64,000 bases of DNA from Akkermansia sp. GTDB taxonomy: Bacteria; Verrucomicrobiota; Verrucomicrobiia; Verrucomicrobiales; Akkermansiaceae. Of this stretch, positions 1-8,999 are shown piece by piece (positions within the stretch are counted from its first letter, which is position 1; every line of letters starts with the position of its first letter). The translations under genes were made by a program, and so were the position numbers. The notes beneath the pieces are model-generated. The model saw only the letters and a list, made by a program, of their open reading frames with translations. It was not told the DNA's origin and searched no databases. The DNA lies in contig JAFZGW010000002.1 of the NCBI GenBank assembly GCA_017555205.1, positions 62,001-126,000 on the forward strand, written 5' to 3'.

Positions 1-1
1 C

Positions 2-70
2 AGCCTGGAGGAAGCGACAGCAGAACAAATGGAAGCGGCTTGGCAACAAGCAAAAAAACAACAAGCGTAA
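2..70 (+). CDS. C-terminus of a MazG-like nucleotide pyrophosphohydrolase (5' end outside window)
   Basis: Only the last 22 codons are visible, ending in TAA at 68-70. The tail is Glu/Gln/Lys-rich and contains QMEAAWQQAKKQ, which resembles the end of MazG proteins (E. coli MazG ends with METMEEVWQQVK-like residues). MazG hydrolyses nucleoside triphosphates to monophosphates in the cytoplasm. The call rests on this short tail alone, so it is tentative; another helical protein could end the same way. The gap to the next start codon is 53 bases and holds no clear promoter or terminator. Confidence 0.45.
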   Translation, partial: SLEEATAEQMEAAWQQAKKQQA

Positions 71-123
71 TCCCCTAATCAACAATACGCAAAGAACCTT
101 CGCGCAAATTACAGAGAAAAACA

Positions 124-1086
124 ATGATTTCCTTGCGCCACAGCATCGTCTTTCTGCTTTGCAGCCTATTGCCCACAGCATGCAGCACTCGCGAAGTAGT
201 AGAGGAACTGCCCGACAACCCACTATCGCAAACACCCGGGCAGGAGCTCGCCGGCTTTTCTGCCAATCCCCTGTTACCGGGAGGCGGCGGACTGGGCGCG
301 GAAACCATGCGCGTAACCACCGAAGAAGAGCTCAAAAAAATCGACAACGGGGCAGATGGAGAACTCATCTGGACCGACCCGGATAACCCCGATGCGGATA
401 TTCCCGGACTGACGGCAGCTTTCGAGAATAAGCAACAAGGTAACGGTTGGCTGGACAATTTAGGGCGGGGACTGAAACTGTCCCGCCGCGAAGGCCGACC
501 GCTGGTGATTTGGTTTCACAACTCAGTAACAAGCCCTAAAAGCAAAAAATTGGGTGCACACCTGCTCGATACGGCAAAGTTCGACTATTGGTGCAAAGAC
601 CGAGTGGTACGCGTCAAACTCGATGCAGGAGCCGGCTTGGACGAAACGCCCACGGGGAATTCTCGCTACAGCGCCAGCTCCATCAGCAATTTATCACGTC
701 GCTACGGCTTAAAACGCACCCCTGCTCTGGTTGTTGTAGACCCCCTCGGCAAAATTACCGCACGAATTGATGGGTACGAAGGATTTGTAACCGAAGTAGA
801 AGCCGAACTGAAGGTAGGGGTTGAAACCGCCGAGAAGAATTACCGGGAACACCGCAATGTGCTACTCAAAAGAGGCTACCGCGAATGGCGCTCCCGCAAA
901 GGCGAAACCATGTTTGCAAAATTGCAGCGTTACGATGAACAAAACCAGGTAGTTTATCTGCGCAGTCCGGGTGGTAAGGTATCTCGCACCCGATTGGTGA
1001 GATTCAGCAAGGAAGACGTAGACTACCTCGATGCGCATGCCCGCGGCGAGCACGATAACCCATTCGATACTCCCCGCCATGAATAA
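124..1086 (+). CDS. Lipoprotein with thioredoxin-like fold and SHD1-like C-terminal domain
   Basis: A 320-residue exported lipoprotein. The N-terminus is a signal peptide ending in the lipobox LPTAC (Cys20). Residues about 125-235 resemble a thioredoxin fold: a PLVIWFHN strand, a helix, then a strand with the cis-Pro motif RTPALVVVDPLG. The usual CxxC is absent, so a disulfide redox role is unlikely. Residues about 260-315 (REWRSRKGETMFAKLQRY, then VSRTRLVRFSKEDVDYL) look like the SHD1 domain common in Planctomycetes-Verrucomicrobia secreted proteins. Its stop overlaps the start of the following TetR gene (ATGAATAA), so the two are probably cotranscribed. The fold is inferred from sequence pattern; the function is unknown. 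Confidence 0.75.
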   Translation: MISLRHSIVFLLCSLLPTACSTREVVEELPDNPLSQTPGQELAGFSANPLLPGGGGLGAETMRVTTEEELKKIDNGADGELIWTDPDNPDADIPGLTAAFENKQQGNGWLDNLGRGLKLSRREGRPLVIWFHNSVTSPKSKKLGAHLLDTAKFDYWCKDRVVRVKLDAGAGLDETPTGNSRYSASSISNLSRRYGLKRTPALVVVDPLGKITARIDGYEGFVTEVEAELKVGVETAEKNYREHRNVLLKRGYREWRSRKGETMFAKLQRYDEQNQVVYLRSPGGKVSRTRLVRFSKEDVDYLDAHARGEHDNPFDTPRHE

Positions 1087-1702
1087 ATCAGACGCCACCA
1101 AAGCCCATATCATGCGCGCGGCCATAGCCTGTTTCACGGGCTTGGGGTTTGAGGGAACGTCCATGCGCGATGTCGCCACCGCTGCCGATGTAAACATAGG
1201 CCTTATACGCTACCACTTCGGCAGCAAAGCCGACCTCTACCGAGATACATTGGCCTATGTCTCCGACCAATACAACAAGGTATGCCTGACTGCCCTCGAA
1301 CAAGCTCGCGAAAGCGGCGATGTGGGTGAAATCATCTACTCCTGGTTGGCTGCCCCGCTCACCCACTGGCTGGATTCCAACGTAGCCACCGGTGAAGAAG
1401 TGCTGTGTTTTCTTAATAAAATGGGGTACGAATCCCCCGAGCTCACCCACGAGGTGTATGAATCGCACTACTCCTACGCTCTGCAGGAATGGCAACAGGC
1501 TGTACATGCACACTTTCCCGGTATCGAGCGAGCAGACTGGCTGTGGTGCATGACCTGCCTGCGCGGCATGTACTTCAACATAGTTGCCCACAACGAATTT
1601 ACCCTTTGGGGGCTCCCGGCGATTCGTGGCAAGGAAGCCGCCATTCGTCGTCTGGCGGCAGATATGGTCGCCCTGCTGCGCACCTATACACCCTCAGCCT
1701 AA
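1079..1702 (+). CDS. TetR/AcrR-family transcriptional regulator
   Basis: A 207-residue regulator. The ATG at 1079 overlaps the stop of the upstream lipoprotein gene by eight bases; it is preferred over an in-frame ATG 48 bases earlier because family proteins begin just before the helix-turn-helix. Residues about 8-55 form the TetR DNA-binding domain: IMRAAIACFTGLGFEGTSMR, then a recognition helix with IGLIRYHFGSKADLYRDTL. The C-terminal part is a helical ligand-binding and dimerisation domain with no recognisable specificity. TetR proteins usually repress neighbouring genes, but no operator is obvious here. Coupling to the upstream lipoprotein suggests they respond to the same condition, which is inference. 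Confidence 0.9.
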   Translation: MNKSDATKAHIMRAAIACFTGLGFEGTSMRDVATAADVNIGLIRYHFGSKADLYRDTLAYVSDQYNKVCLTALEQARESGDVGEIIYSWLAAPLTHWLDSNVATGEEVLCFLNKMGYESPELTHEVYESHYSYALQEWQQAVHAHFPGIERADWLWCMTCLRGMYFNIVAHNEFTLWGLPAIRGKEAAIRRLAADMVALLRTYTPSA

Positions 1703-1805
1703 TAATAAAGCCCCGGCGCAAACAGCGTGACATTCTGCCAATGTTTGCTCGACAACGGTTCAGCAATCTGATAGGATACCCGCACACAAACAATTAGTTT
1801 TCCCC

Positions 1806-2654
1806 ATGGTTACCACGGAATACCCCCACGGCCGCGACTTCCCGATACTGCGCATCTCAACCGAGCTGTGCGAAGCTGAGATTTCTCTATACGGAGCTCA
1901 GGTACTGCAGTGGACCCCCACAGGGCAGCTGCCGGTTATATTCATGAGCCCCAAGGCCAAATTTGCCCAAGGCAAAGCGCTGCGCGGCGGTATACCGCTT
2001 TGCTGGCCTTGGTTCGGCAAGAATACAGAGGACCCGTCCCAGCCCTCTCACGGTGTAGCTCGCATCTCCACTTGGCAGCATGCCGGGACTGAGGAACTCG
2101 AGGACGGTACGGTTCGCATCATTCTGGCACTGCCGCCGGCGCAAGAGCTTATGCCCAGCGGGGCCGTTATCATTGAACTGGGGCGCGAACTGCAAATCAG
2201 CCTGCTCACGCTCGATGTACAGCGCAGCATGCCCTTCTCTGCCGCCATGCACACCTATTTTGCCGTGAGCGATTATGAGCAAGTCGCAATCACCGGTCTT
2301 GAGGAGTGCGACTTCACGGAATTTGCAGAAGATGCTGTTGCACACTGCGAGGATCCGCTCATTCCGGCCGGACACATTGACCGCATCTACCACCCCGTTG
2401 CAGAAGAGCAGGAAATCACCATTCATGACCCTGCATGGGAGCGCAGCATTCGCATTTGCCGCGCCGGCTCCGGCTCGGCAGTAGTGTGGAACCCCGGCAA
2501 AGCTTTAGCTGCCGAAATGGGAGATTTGGGAGAAGAAGCCGCCTGCGGTTTCCTGGCAGTCGAAACCACTGCAGTTCCGGCTGAGAATCTCATGTTGCGC
2601 TGCGGCGAAACCCATACCCTGACCACGCGCATTCAGGTAATATCCGTCAACTGA
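1806..2654 (+). CDS. Putative D-hexose-6-phosphate mutarotase (YeaD-like aldose 1-epimerase)
   Basis: A 282-residue cytoplasmic enzyme of the aldose-1-epimerase superfamily, expected to interconvert alpha and beta anomers of hexose 6-phosphates. Family hallmarks are visible: the N-terminal strand motif SLYGAQVLQWTP, the sugar-phosphate binding stretch GGIPLCWPWFG, HGVARISTW with the catalytic-region His, and near the C-terminus GFLAVETTAV with the catalytic-type Glu. Length matches YeaD (about 290). It follows the TetR gene by about 100 bases and precedes the SanA-like gene by 17, so it probably has its own promoter and leads a small operon. Substrate is inferred from family. Confidence 0.88.
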   Translation: MVTTEYPHGRDFPILRISTELCEAEISLYGAQVLQWTPTGQLPVIFMSPKAKFAQGKALRGGIPLCWPWFGKNTEDPSQPSHGVARISTWQHAGTEELEDGTVRIILALPPAQELMPSGAVIIELGRELQISLLTLDVQRSMPFSAAMHTYFAVSDYEQVAITGLEECDFTEFAEDAVAHCEDPLIPAGHIDRIYHPVAEEQEITIHDPAWERSIRICRAGSGSAVVWNPGKALAAEMGDLGEEAACGFLAVETTAVPAENLMLRCGETHTLTTRIQVISVN

Positions 2655-2671
2655 TTTCCCGCTGCGATAAC

Positions 2672-3343
2672 ATGAATGACCAAAAGCCGAAACGCGGAAT
2701 ACTGCGCCTACTGTTAAAACTCGGGCTGTGGTTCACAGCGCTTGTATTACTTTGTATAGGTATAGCAGAGAGCTGCACATGGCTATTCTCCCACGGGCGC
2801 TGCCACGACAGCGCAAGTGAGTGCCGCAGTAATTCCGTGGGATTGGTACTGGGGTGTTCAAAATACATAAGCCGCGGGCACCGAAATCTATTTTACAGCA
2901 AGCGTATGGAGGCTGCGGCAGCGCTGTGGAAAAGCGGCAAAGTAAGCTGTCTTATCGTATCGGGTGATAATCGGGCAGAGAACTACAACGAGCCCCGAGA
3001 TATGAAAAACTCCCTCATTGCGCTCGGGGTTCCGGCCGACCGCATTGTGTGCGACTACGCCGGAATATGCACATACGATTCCGTAAAACGAGCTAACCGC
3101 ATATTCGGTGCGCAGCAGCTCATCATCGTCAGCCAAGAAAGCCATGTCGAACGCGCTGTAGCCATTGCCCGCTACCTCAATATAGAGGCCGAAGGGCTCA
3201 ATGCTCCACGCTTCGGTATAACTCGCAAAGCTTTGATTCGTGCCTACTTACGCGAGCGTGCCGCCCGTGTCGCCATGCTATACGATATGATAACGGACCG
3301 TACTCCCGCCTATATGGGCGAACCTGAATCTCTGCCAAACTGA
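2672..3343 (+). CDS. SanA/YdcF-like DUF218 membrane-anchored protein
   Basis: A 223-residue protein with one N-terminal transmembrane helix (about 15-35, LGLWFTALVLLCIGIAES) followed by a DUF218 domain. SanA-type landmarks are NSVGLVLGCSKYI, the YSKRMEAAAALWKSGKV helix, LIVSGDN, EPRDMKNSLIALGVPADRI and the VSQESHVERAVAIA segment. SanA of E. coli contributes to envelope barrier function against large antibiotics; the biochemical activity of the family is not settled. It starts 17 bases after the mutarotase stop, suggesting cotranscription. The C-terminus is predicted to face the periplasm. Confidence 0.85.
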   Translation: MNDQKPKRGILRLLLKLGLWFTALVLLCIGIAESCTWLFSHGRCHDSASECRSNSVGLVLGCSKYISRGHRNLFYSKRMEAAAALWKSGKVSCLIVSGDNRAENYNEPRDMKNSLIALGVPADRIVCDYAGICTYDSVKRANRIFGAQQLIIVSQESHVERAVAIARYLNIEAEGLNAPRFGITRKALIRAYLRERAARVAMLYDMITDRTPAYMGEPESLPN

Positions 3344-3371
3344 TACAATTATTCACCGACGGATTTTTGCC

Positions 3372-4940
3372 ATGAAAAGCCTTATCTCTTGCTGTGCTAC
3401 AGCCGGTGTAGCTGAGTGGGTCTGCTGCCCCGGAGCCCAGAACGCCCCACTTCTTACAGCTCTTGCACACTGTCCGGTAATCCACCGCTGGAACCAGCAA
3501 GACGAGCGCACAGCAGCCTATTTCGCGCTCGGGCGCATACAGGCGACAGCTCGCCCCGTAGCCGTAGTGGCAGGCAGCGGTTCTGCCGCAGCTGCACTCG
3601 CCCCTGCTGTTGTCGAGGCCTATTACCAGCGGCGACCGCTCATCGTCATCACCGTTGACGACAAAGAGAATGCCGGTGGCTCCGGAGCCCCCAACCACAT
3701 CGAAACGGAAGGGCTTTTCGGCATCTATGCTCCCACTATCGAAGTTGCACTGCCCTGCTCTGTATCAGACTTGCCGGATTTGGCTGCCGGTTGTGCCGAA
3801 GGTTTCCCCCTGCACTTAAACCTGCGCTTAGCCGAAGACTGCCGGGTTTGTTATGATTTCACCGGGCTGGAGGTAGCCGAGCCGCAAGCCGCCCCGCCTT
3901 TCCGCGCATCGCTCGTAGCATTGTCTCAGATGCTGCGTTTTCGCGCTGTGGAAGGGCTGGTACTCATCATAGGTGGCCTGAATCCGGATGAACAGGAACC
4001 GGCAATCTGGCTGGCTCGTACCTTGCGAGTTCCTGTGGTGGCTGAGGCCGCAAGCGGCTTGCGCGAGGTGCTGGCATCCTACATGCTCCACGGTGCCGAT
4101 TTGCTACTGCCACGCTATGCCCCTCGCTACATTCTGCGAGTGGGTGATGTACCAACCGGCGCCTACTGGCGTGCGCTGGAAGACATGCCCGGCACCGAAG
4201 TTTTCTCCATCACCCGCAGTGGTTTTTCCGGTCTTTGCCGCAAGAGTACCGTCATCGAAGGTGAACTGGAGCAGGTTATGAAGGCGCTGGGCGATGTGCC
4301 GCATATCGGTGACTCCACAGGAATTATGCTGCGCAGCCGCCGCTGCACCGGTCGAATCGAAGAGCTTTTACTCGCTTATCCTGAGAGCGAAGCTGCCATG
4401 ATTCGCGCATTCTCCAATCAGGCTAGTATAGCAGATGTGCTCTGCTTGGGGTCTTCCACAACACTGCGTTTGTGGAACAACTACGCCCAAACTCAGGTTC
4501 CCACCCACTATGTGCGAGCCAACAGCGCAACAGGCGGTGCAGACGGCACAGTATCCGCCTTCCTTGCCAATAGTGCAGATGCGGACTACGCCTGCTGCCT
4601 GACCGGCGATTTGGCGCTGTTGCGCGATTGCGCCGCCGCTACCATGCTGCCCCAGCTTCCGCCGGCACGACGCGTGGTTGCCGTACTCAACAATGAAGGA
4701 GCCGGCTGCGCTTTCACCCCCGATATGGACGCCGAGCTTCACCGGCTCATGGTTCAGCCACCCACCTATGATTTGCAGGAAGTCGCACGCCTGTGGGGTG
4801 CTGAGTACTACGCTATTCACTGCGAGGCGGATTTCGAAGTGCTCGACTCGCTCGACCACACCGCTTTCGCTTTGCTCGACATCATACCCGATCCCGAACA
4901 AACAGCCGCATTCAACGCTGCACTGGCAAGAATTAGCTAA
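3372..4940 (+). CDS. menD: MenD-like thiamine diphosphate enzyme (SEPHCHC synthase), divergent
   Basis: A 522-residue ThDP-dependent enzyme. The N-terminal domain has QQDERTAAYFALG, whose Glu matches the ThDP-activating Glu of MenD, then the family run RPVAVVAGSGSAAAALAPAV. The C-terminal ThDP domain shows LTGDLALLRD and VLNNEGAGCAF, followed by MVQPPTYDLQEVARLWG, which parallels the MenD tail. MenD joins isochorismate and 2-oxoglutarate in menaquinone synthesis. The ADRPP-type segment of typical MenD is replaced by VDDKEN, so some substrate contacts may differ and another ThDP carboligase cannot be excluded. A TACAAT -10 at 3344-3349 gives a leader of about 16 bases. No other men gene is nearby. 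Confidence 0.7.
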   Translation: MKSLISCCATAGVAEWVCCPGAQNAPLLTALAHCPVIHRWNQQDERTAAYFALGRIQATARPVAVVAGSGSAAAALAPAVVEAYYQRRPLIVITVDDKENAGGSGAPNHIETEGLFGIYAPTIEVALPCSVSDLPDLAAGCAEGFPLHLNLRLAEDCRVCYDFTGLEVAEPQAAPPFRASLVALSQMLRFRAVEGLVLIIGGLNPDEQEPAIWLARTLRVPVVAEAASGLREVLASYMLHGADLLLPRYAPRYILRVGDVPTGAYWRALEDMPGTEVFSITRSGFSGLCRKSTVIEGELEQVMKALGDVPHIGDSTGIMLRSRRCTGRIEELLLAYPESEAAMIRAFSNQASIADVLCLGSSTTLRLWNNYAQTQVPTHYVRANSATGGADGTVSAFLANSADADYACCLTGDLALLRDCAAATMLPQLPPARRVVAVLNNEGAGCAFTPDMDAELHRLMVQPPTYDLQEVARLWGAEYYAIHCEADFEVLDSLDHTAFALLDIIPDPEQTAAFNAALARIS

Positions 4941-4964
4941 AACTCAATTAGTTCGGCTCACCGT

Positions 4965-5228
4965 TTACGCCTCTTCATCCTGCTCCATTGCCTCTGAGCC
5001 TTCGGGCATGAGGTCAAAATGGCTCACCGTCTGCTGCGGTTTTACGGCATAATCCAGTGCCGCATCCGCCACGTGGGAGGCATCTACATCAAAGCGATAC
5101 GCATAGCAGTCCGGGCAGTTTGTCACCGTCTTATCGACTATCGAACCGCACACCGCGCAGAGCTTATAGCTGCTCGGATCGTTCGATATGGTCGTAGCTA
5201 TCTCAAGGCGGTTCGTCTTCATCTCCAT
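4965..5228 (-). CDS. Small zinc-ribbon protein of unknown function
   Basis: An 87-residue protein. Cys24-x2-Cys27 and Cys38-x2-Cys41 form a compact zinc-ribbon motif (LCAVCGSI and TNCPDCYAYRFD). The flanks are polar and the C-terminus is acidic, with no membrane segment or signal peptide. It lies between menD (convergent) and nrdA (divergent, sharing the 5229-5376 intergenic region). That position would allow joint control with ribonucleotide reductase, but nothing in the protein indicates such a role. The Cys spacing and codon structure support a real gene; function is unknown. Confidence 0.7.
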   Translation of the reverse strand: MEMKTNRLEIATTISNDPSSYKLCAVCGSIVDKTVTNCPDCYAYRFDVDASHVADAALDYAVKPQQTVSHFDLMPEGSEAMEQDEEA

Positions 5229-5312
5229 CAGTATATACCCTCTCCTCGCCCTCGCGCAAGCCCGAGCTTAGTCATATAAAAAAATAAATTTAGAATTTTT
5301 CTAAAAATACAA

Positions 5313-5366
5313 TTGACAACAGCAGATATAGTGGTATTATTCTTTCGCATACACTTTATATAGGAA
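5313..5366 (+). promoter_or_regulatory. nrdAB promoter overlapped by two NrdR-like boxes
   Basis: TTGACA (5313-5318) and TATTAT (5335-5340) are separated by 16 bases, a near-consensus sigma70 promoter with a start near 5347. Two sites resemble the NrdR box (consensus acaCwAtATATwGtgt): ACAGCAGATATAGTGG at 5319-5334, exactly filling the spacer, and ACACTTTATATAGGAA at 5351-5366, just after the start point. Each matches 12 of 16 positions. They begin 32 bases apart, about three helical turns, as is usual for NrdR box pairs. Occupancy would block polymerase. The NrdR gene itself is not in the window. Confidence 0.75.
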
Positions 5367-5376
5367 AAGCAGGGAT

Positions 5377-7893
5377 ATGAAAATACGCAAACGCAATGGA
5401 GCAGAGGCGCCCTATGAGCGGCAAAAAATAGAGCGGGTAATACGCTTAGCCTTCGAGAGCGTGCGACAAAACTCGGCAGAGGTTGAGCGACTGGCCGAAG
5501 AGGTAGAAAAACGGCTACCGAACATTGAAGAAGCCGTAGCAGTTGAGCATATTCAGGATTTGGTCGAGGAGACGTTGATGCTGGGAGGTCACTATGAGGC
5601 AGCGCGCAGTTTCATATTGTACCGTAATGAACGCCGACGCCGCAGGGCAGCGCGAGCGGGACTGCTCACCTATTTTGAGGAGGATTCCGCCTTGGCAGGC
5701 GTACTGAAAGAACTGCAAGAAGAATTCAACCAAGAAGAATACGCGCTGCAACAGCTTACAGCAAAATTTCGCAGTTTTTACCGGCAAGGTATGGCGAAGG
5801 CTGCCGCACTGAGTGCCCTCACCCGTGCGGCAGCCGAACTTACCACACGGGATGCCCCGCTGTGGGAGCAAATAGCGGCGCGCATACGCCTGGTGAGTTT
5901 CGCCGATGAGATTAAACAATACGAAGAAAGTCGCGGGCTGAACTCATTATACGACAAAATCATACACCTGACACAAGAAGGGCTTTACGGAAGATACATA
6001 AGCGAAAACTACACGCAAGAGGAAATTACCGGTTTTGAGCGACAGCTGGCCCCCGAGCGAGACAAGTTGCTGAATTATGCCGGTCTGGAGATGCTTATCG
6101 GGCGTTACCTCATACGCACCCATGAGGGAGAAATTGCCGAAACGCCTCAAGAGATGTACATGGGCATAGCCATGCACTTAGCCATGAATGAGGCGCAGGA
6201 CCGCGCCGGCTGGGTAACCCGCTTTTATGACATGCTCAGCACCCTGAAAGTCACCATGGCAACGCCGACACTTGCCAATGCTCGCAAACCCTTCCACCAG
6301 CTCTCCTCCTGCTTTGTCGATACCGTACCGGATAGCTTGGAGGGAATCTACCGCAGCATAGACAACTTTGCGCGCGTCAGCAAACATGGTGGTGGCATGG
6401 GACTTTATTTTGGAAAAGTAAGAGCCAGCGGCAGTGCCATACGTGGTTTTGCCGGAACGGCCGGTGGCGTGATACGCTGGATTAAACTGGCGAATGATAC
6501 CGCCGTAGCCGTTGACCAGCTGGGGGTTCGGCAGGGCGCCGTGGCGGTTTACCTCGACGTATGGCACCGCGACCTGCCGGAGTTTCTGAACCTGCGCACC
6601 AACAACGGCGATGACCGCATGAAAGCGCACGATGTATTCCCGGCACTTTGTTACCCGGACTACTTCTGGCAACAAGCTCGCGACAACATCGATGGGCTTT
6701 GGCACCTGATGTGCCCACATGAAATACGCTGCGTGAAAGGTTATTCGCTGGAAGACAGCTGGGGCGAGGAATGGTTGCAGCGCTACCTTTCCTGCGTAGC
6801 AGACCCGCGCATACACAAACGCAGCCTGCCTATCAAAGACATCATTCGCCTGATACTCAAGAGCGCGGTAGAAACCGGCACACCTTTTGCCTTCAACCGA
6901 GACACCGTTAACCGAGCCAACCCTAACAAGCACAACGGAATCATATATTGCAGCAACCTGTGCACCGAAATAGCACAGAATATGAGCGCTATCGAATCCA
7001 TATCTCAGCAGGTACTGACCCGCGACGGAGAAACAGTCGTGGTAACAACCACTCGCCCGGGTGACTTCGTAGTGTGCAATCTTGCCAGTCTTTCACTGGG
7101 ACGAATAGATACCGAAAACACGGCAGAACTCGCAGAAATCACTCGCAGTGCCGTGCGTGCGCTCGACAACGTTATCGATTTAAACTTCTATCCCCTACCC
7201 TATGCGGCGGTCACAAACCGCAGTTACCGCCCCATTGGTCTGGGGGTAAGCGGGTACCACCACATGCTGGCGCGGCGGGGCATTCGCTGGGAAAGCGATG
7301 AACACTTGGCGCTGGCCGACCGACTATTCGAGCAGATTAACTACGCAGCCATATCCGCCAGTTGTGAAATAGCGGAGCAAAAAGGTGCCTACGACTACTT
7401 CGACGGCAGCGAATGGCAAACGGGGGAATACTTCCGCCGCCGCCACTATACAGCACCTCATTGGCAGAGCTTGCAGCAACAGGTTGCTACCTACGGCTTA
7501 CGCAATGCATGGTTAATGGCAGTGGCGCCCACCAGCAGTACAGGAACCATTGCCGGTACAACAGCAGGTATCGACCCGGTCATGAAACTCTTTTACCTCG
7601 AAGAAAAAAAGAGCGGGCTTATGCCCCGAGTGGCTCCGGATTTATCCCTCGAAACAATGTGGTACTACAAAAGCGCACACAAAATTGACCAACAATGGTC
7701 CGTGCGTGCAGCCGGTGTACGGCAGCGCCATATCGACCAAGCCCAAAGTCTCAACCTCTATATCACTCAGGATTTTACACTCAGGCAAATCCTCAACCTC
7801 TATATTCTTGCCTGGGAAAGCGGGGTAAAATCCCTGTACTACATCCGCTCCCAAAGTCTCGAAACCGAAGAATGTGAATCATGCAGCAGTTAA
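5377..7893 (+). CDS. nrdA: Class I ribonucleoside-diphosphate reductase, alpha subunit
   Basis: An 838-residue subunit that reduces ribonucleotides to deoxyribonucleotides with NrdB. An ATP-cone occupies about residues 1-92 (starts MKIRKRNGAEAPYERQKIER), indicating allosteric activity control. Catalytic residues are all present: Cys312 in SSCFVD, the Asn527/Cys529/Glu531 group in SNLCTEI, the partner Cys567 in VVCNLA, the radical-transfer Tyr821-Tyr822 pair in SLYYIRS, and C-terminal shuttle cysteines 833 and 836 (ECESCSS). The leader is about 30 bases with a weak purine-rich site. It overlaps nrdB by 13 bases, so translation is coupled. NrdR-like boxes sit on the promoter. Confidence 0.97.
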   Translation: MKIRKRNGAEAPYERQKIERVIRLAFESVRQNSAEVERLAEEVEKRLPNIEEAVAVEHIQDLVEETLMLGGHYEAARSFILYRNERRRRRAARAGLLTYFEEDSALAGVLKELQEEFNQEEYALQQLTAKFRSFYRQGMAKAAALSALTRAAAELTTRDAPLWEQIAARIRLVSFADEIKQYEESRGLNSLYDKIIHLTQEGLYGRYISENYTQEEITGFERQLAPERDKLLNYAGLEMLIGRYLIRTHEGEIAETPQEMYMGIAMHLAMNEAQDRAGWVTRFYDMLSTLKVTMATPTLANARKPFHQLSSCFVDTVPDSLEGIYRSIDNFARVSKHGGGMGLYFGKVRASGSAIRGFAGTAGGVIRWIKLANDTAVAVDQLGVRQGAVAVYLDVWHRDLPEFLNLRTNNGDDRMKAHDVFPALCYPDYFWQQARDNIDGLWHLMCPHEIRCVKGYSLEDSWGEEWLQRYLSCVADPRIHKRSLPIKDIIRLILKSAVETGTPFAFNRDTVNRANPNKHNGIIYCSNLCTEIAQNMSAIESISQQVLTRDGETVVVTTTRPGDFVVCNLASLSLGRIDTENTAELAEITRSAVRALDNVIDLNFYPLPYAAVTNRSYRPIGLGVSGYHHMLARRGIRWESDEHLALADRLFEQINYAAISASCEIAEQKGAYDYFDGSEWQTGEYFRRRHYTAPHWQSLQQQVATYGLRNAWLMAVAPTSSTGTIAGTTAGIDPVMKLFYLEEKKSGLMPRVAPDLSLETMWYYKSAHKIDQQWSVRAAGVRQRHIDQAQSLNLYITQDFTLRQILNLYILAWESGVKSLYYIRSQSLETEECESCSS

Positions 7894-8924
7894 CCCGTAA
7901 GCCCCTCTTCAATCCGCAGGGCGACTCAGACATCAACGCACGCCGTATTATCGGCGGCAATACCACCAACCTCAACGACTTCAATAACATGAAGTATGCT
8001 TGGGTCAGCAGGTGGTACAGACAAGCCATGAATAATTTCTGGATTCCCGAGGAAATTAATCTCGCTACAGATGTGAAGGACTACCCTCGGCTCACTCCCG
8101 CCGAGCGCCGAGCCTACGATAAAATACTATCATTCCTCGTTTTCTTAGACAGCATTCAGACCGCTAACCTTCCCTCGCTGGGAGAATATGTCACCGCCAA
8201 CGAAATTAACCTCTGCCTGTGCATACAGGCATTTCAAGAGGCCGTGCACAGCCAGAGCTACAGTTACATGCTCGATACCATCTGCGAACCGCAGCAGCGC
8301 CGAGACGTGCTCTACCAATGGCAAACGGATGAGCACCTGCTGCGACGTAACACATTTATCGGCAATCTTTACAATGATTTCCAGCAAAATCAGCCCCCTC
8401 GAACATTCGCCCGCACATTAATTGCCAATTATATACTCGAAGGCATCTATTTCTACAGCGGCTTTATGTTCTTCTACAATCTCGGCAGAAATAACAAAAT
8501 GCCGGGTTCTGCTCAGGAAATACGCTATATCAATCGCGACGAGAATACCCACCTTTGGCTATTCCGCAACATCATCCGAGAGCTTCAGCTCGAACAGCCG
8601 GAACTCTTTACCCCGGAATTGGTCGAGGAGTACCGCGATATGATACGCGAAGGCGCCGAACAAGAAATCGCCTGGGGCAGCTACGTTATCGGAGATGACA
8701 TCCCGGGGCTGTCATCAAAGCTGGTAGGGGATTACATACGTTATCTGGCCAACCTCCGCTGCCGCAATCTCGGGTTCGCCCCCATCTACCCCGGTCATGA
8801 GCAGGAACCGGCAGGCTGCAACTGGGTGTCACAATTCAGCAATGCCAACATGATTAAAACAGATTTCTTCGAGGCTCGCAGTACGGCATACGCCAAGAGT
8901 ACAGCTCTCGTGGATGATTTGTAA
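7881..8924 (+). CDS. nrdB: Class I ribonucleoside-diphosphate reductase, beta subunit
   Basis: A 347-residue ferritin-like radical subunit. The metal ligands expected for R2 are visible: Asp90 (FLVFLDSIQ), Glu120 and His123 (FQEAVHSQSY), Glu187 (LEGIYFYSG), and Glu221 and His224 (RDENTHLWL). Tyr127, seven residues after Glu120, corresponds to the radical tyrosine, so this is a tyrosyl-radical type rather than a class Ic enzyme that lacks it. It starts inside the end of nrdA. A strong hairpin follows 11 bases after the stop. Confidence 0.97.
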   Translation: MQQLTRKPLFNPQGDSDINARRIIGGNTTNLNDFNNMKYAWVSRWYRQAMNNFWIPEEINLATDVKDYPRLTPAERRAYDKILSFLVFLDSIQTANLPSLGEYVTANEINLCLCIQAFQEAVHSQSYSYMLDTICEPQQRRDVLYQWQTDEHLLRRNTFIGNLYNDFQQNQPPRTFARTLIANYILEGIYFYSGFMFFYNLGRNNKMPGSAQEIRYINRDENTHLWLFRNIIRELQLEQPELFTPELVEEYRDMIREGAEQEIAWGSYVIGDDIPGLSSKLVGDYIRYLANLRCRNLGFAPIYPGHEQEPAGCNWVSQFSNANMIKTDFFEARSTAYAKSTALVDDL

Positions 8925-8935
8925 GAGAGTTGTTA

Positions 8936-8977
8936 CAAAAAACGGCGAGCCCCACACAGGAGCTCGCCGTTTTTTTG
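8936..8977. terminator. Bidirectional intrinsic terminator between nrdB and the efflux operon
   Basis: The stem ACGGCGAGC (8942-8950) pairs with GCTCGCCGT (8962-8970) around an 11-base loop. It is preceded by an A run and followed by seven T, so it can end nrdB transcription on the plus strand and the RND outer-membrane gene on the minus strand. Confidence 0.88.
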
Positions 8978-8999
8978 CAACTTAACTTGCGGTGCAGAA

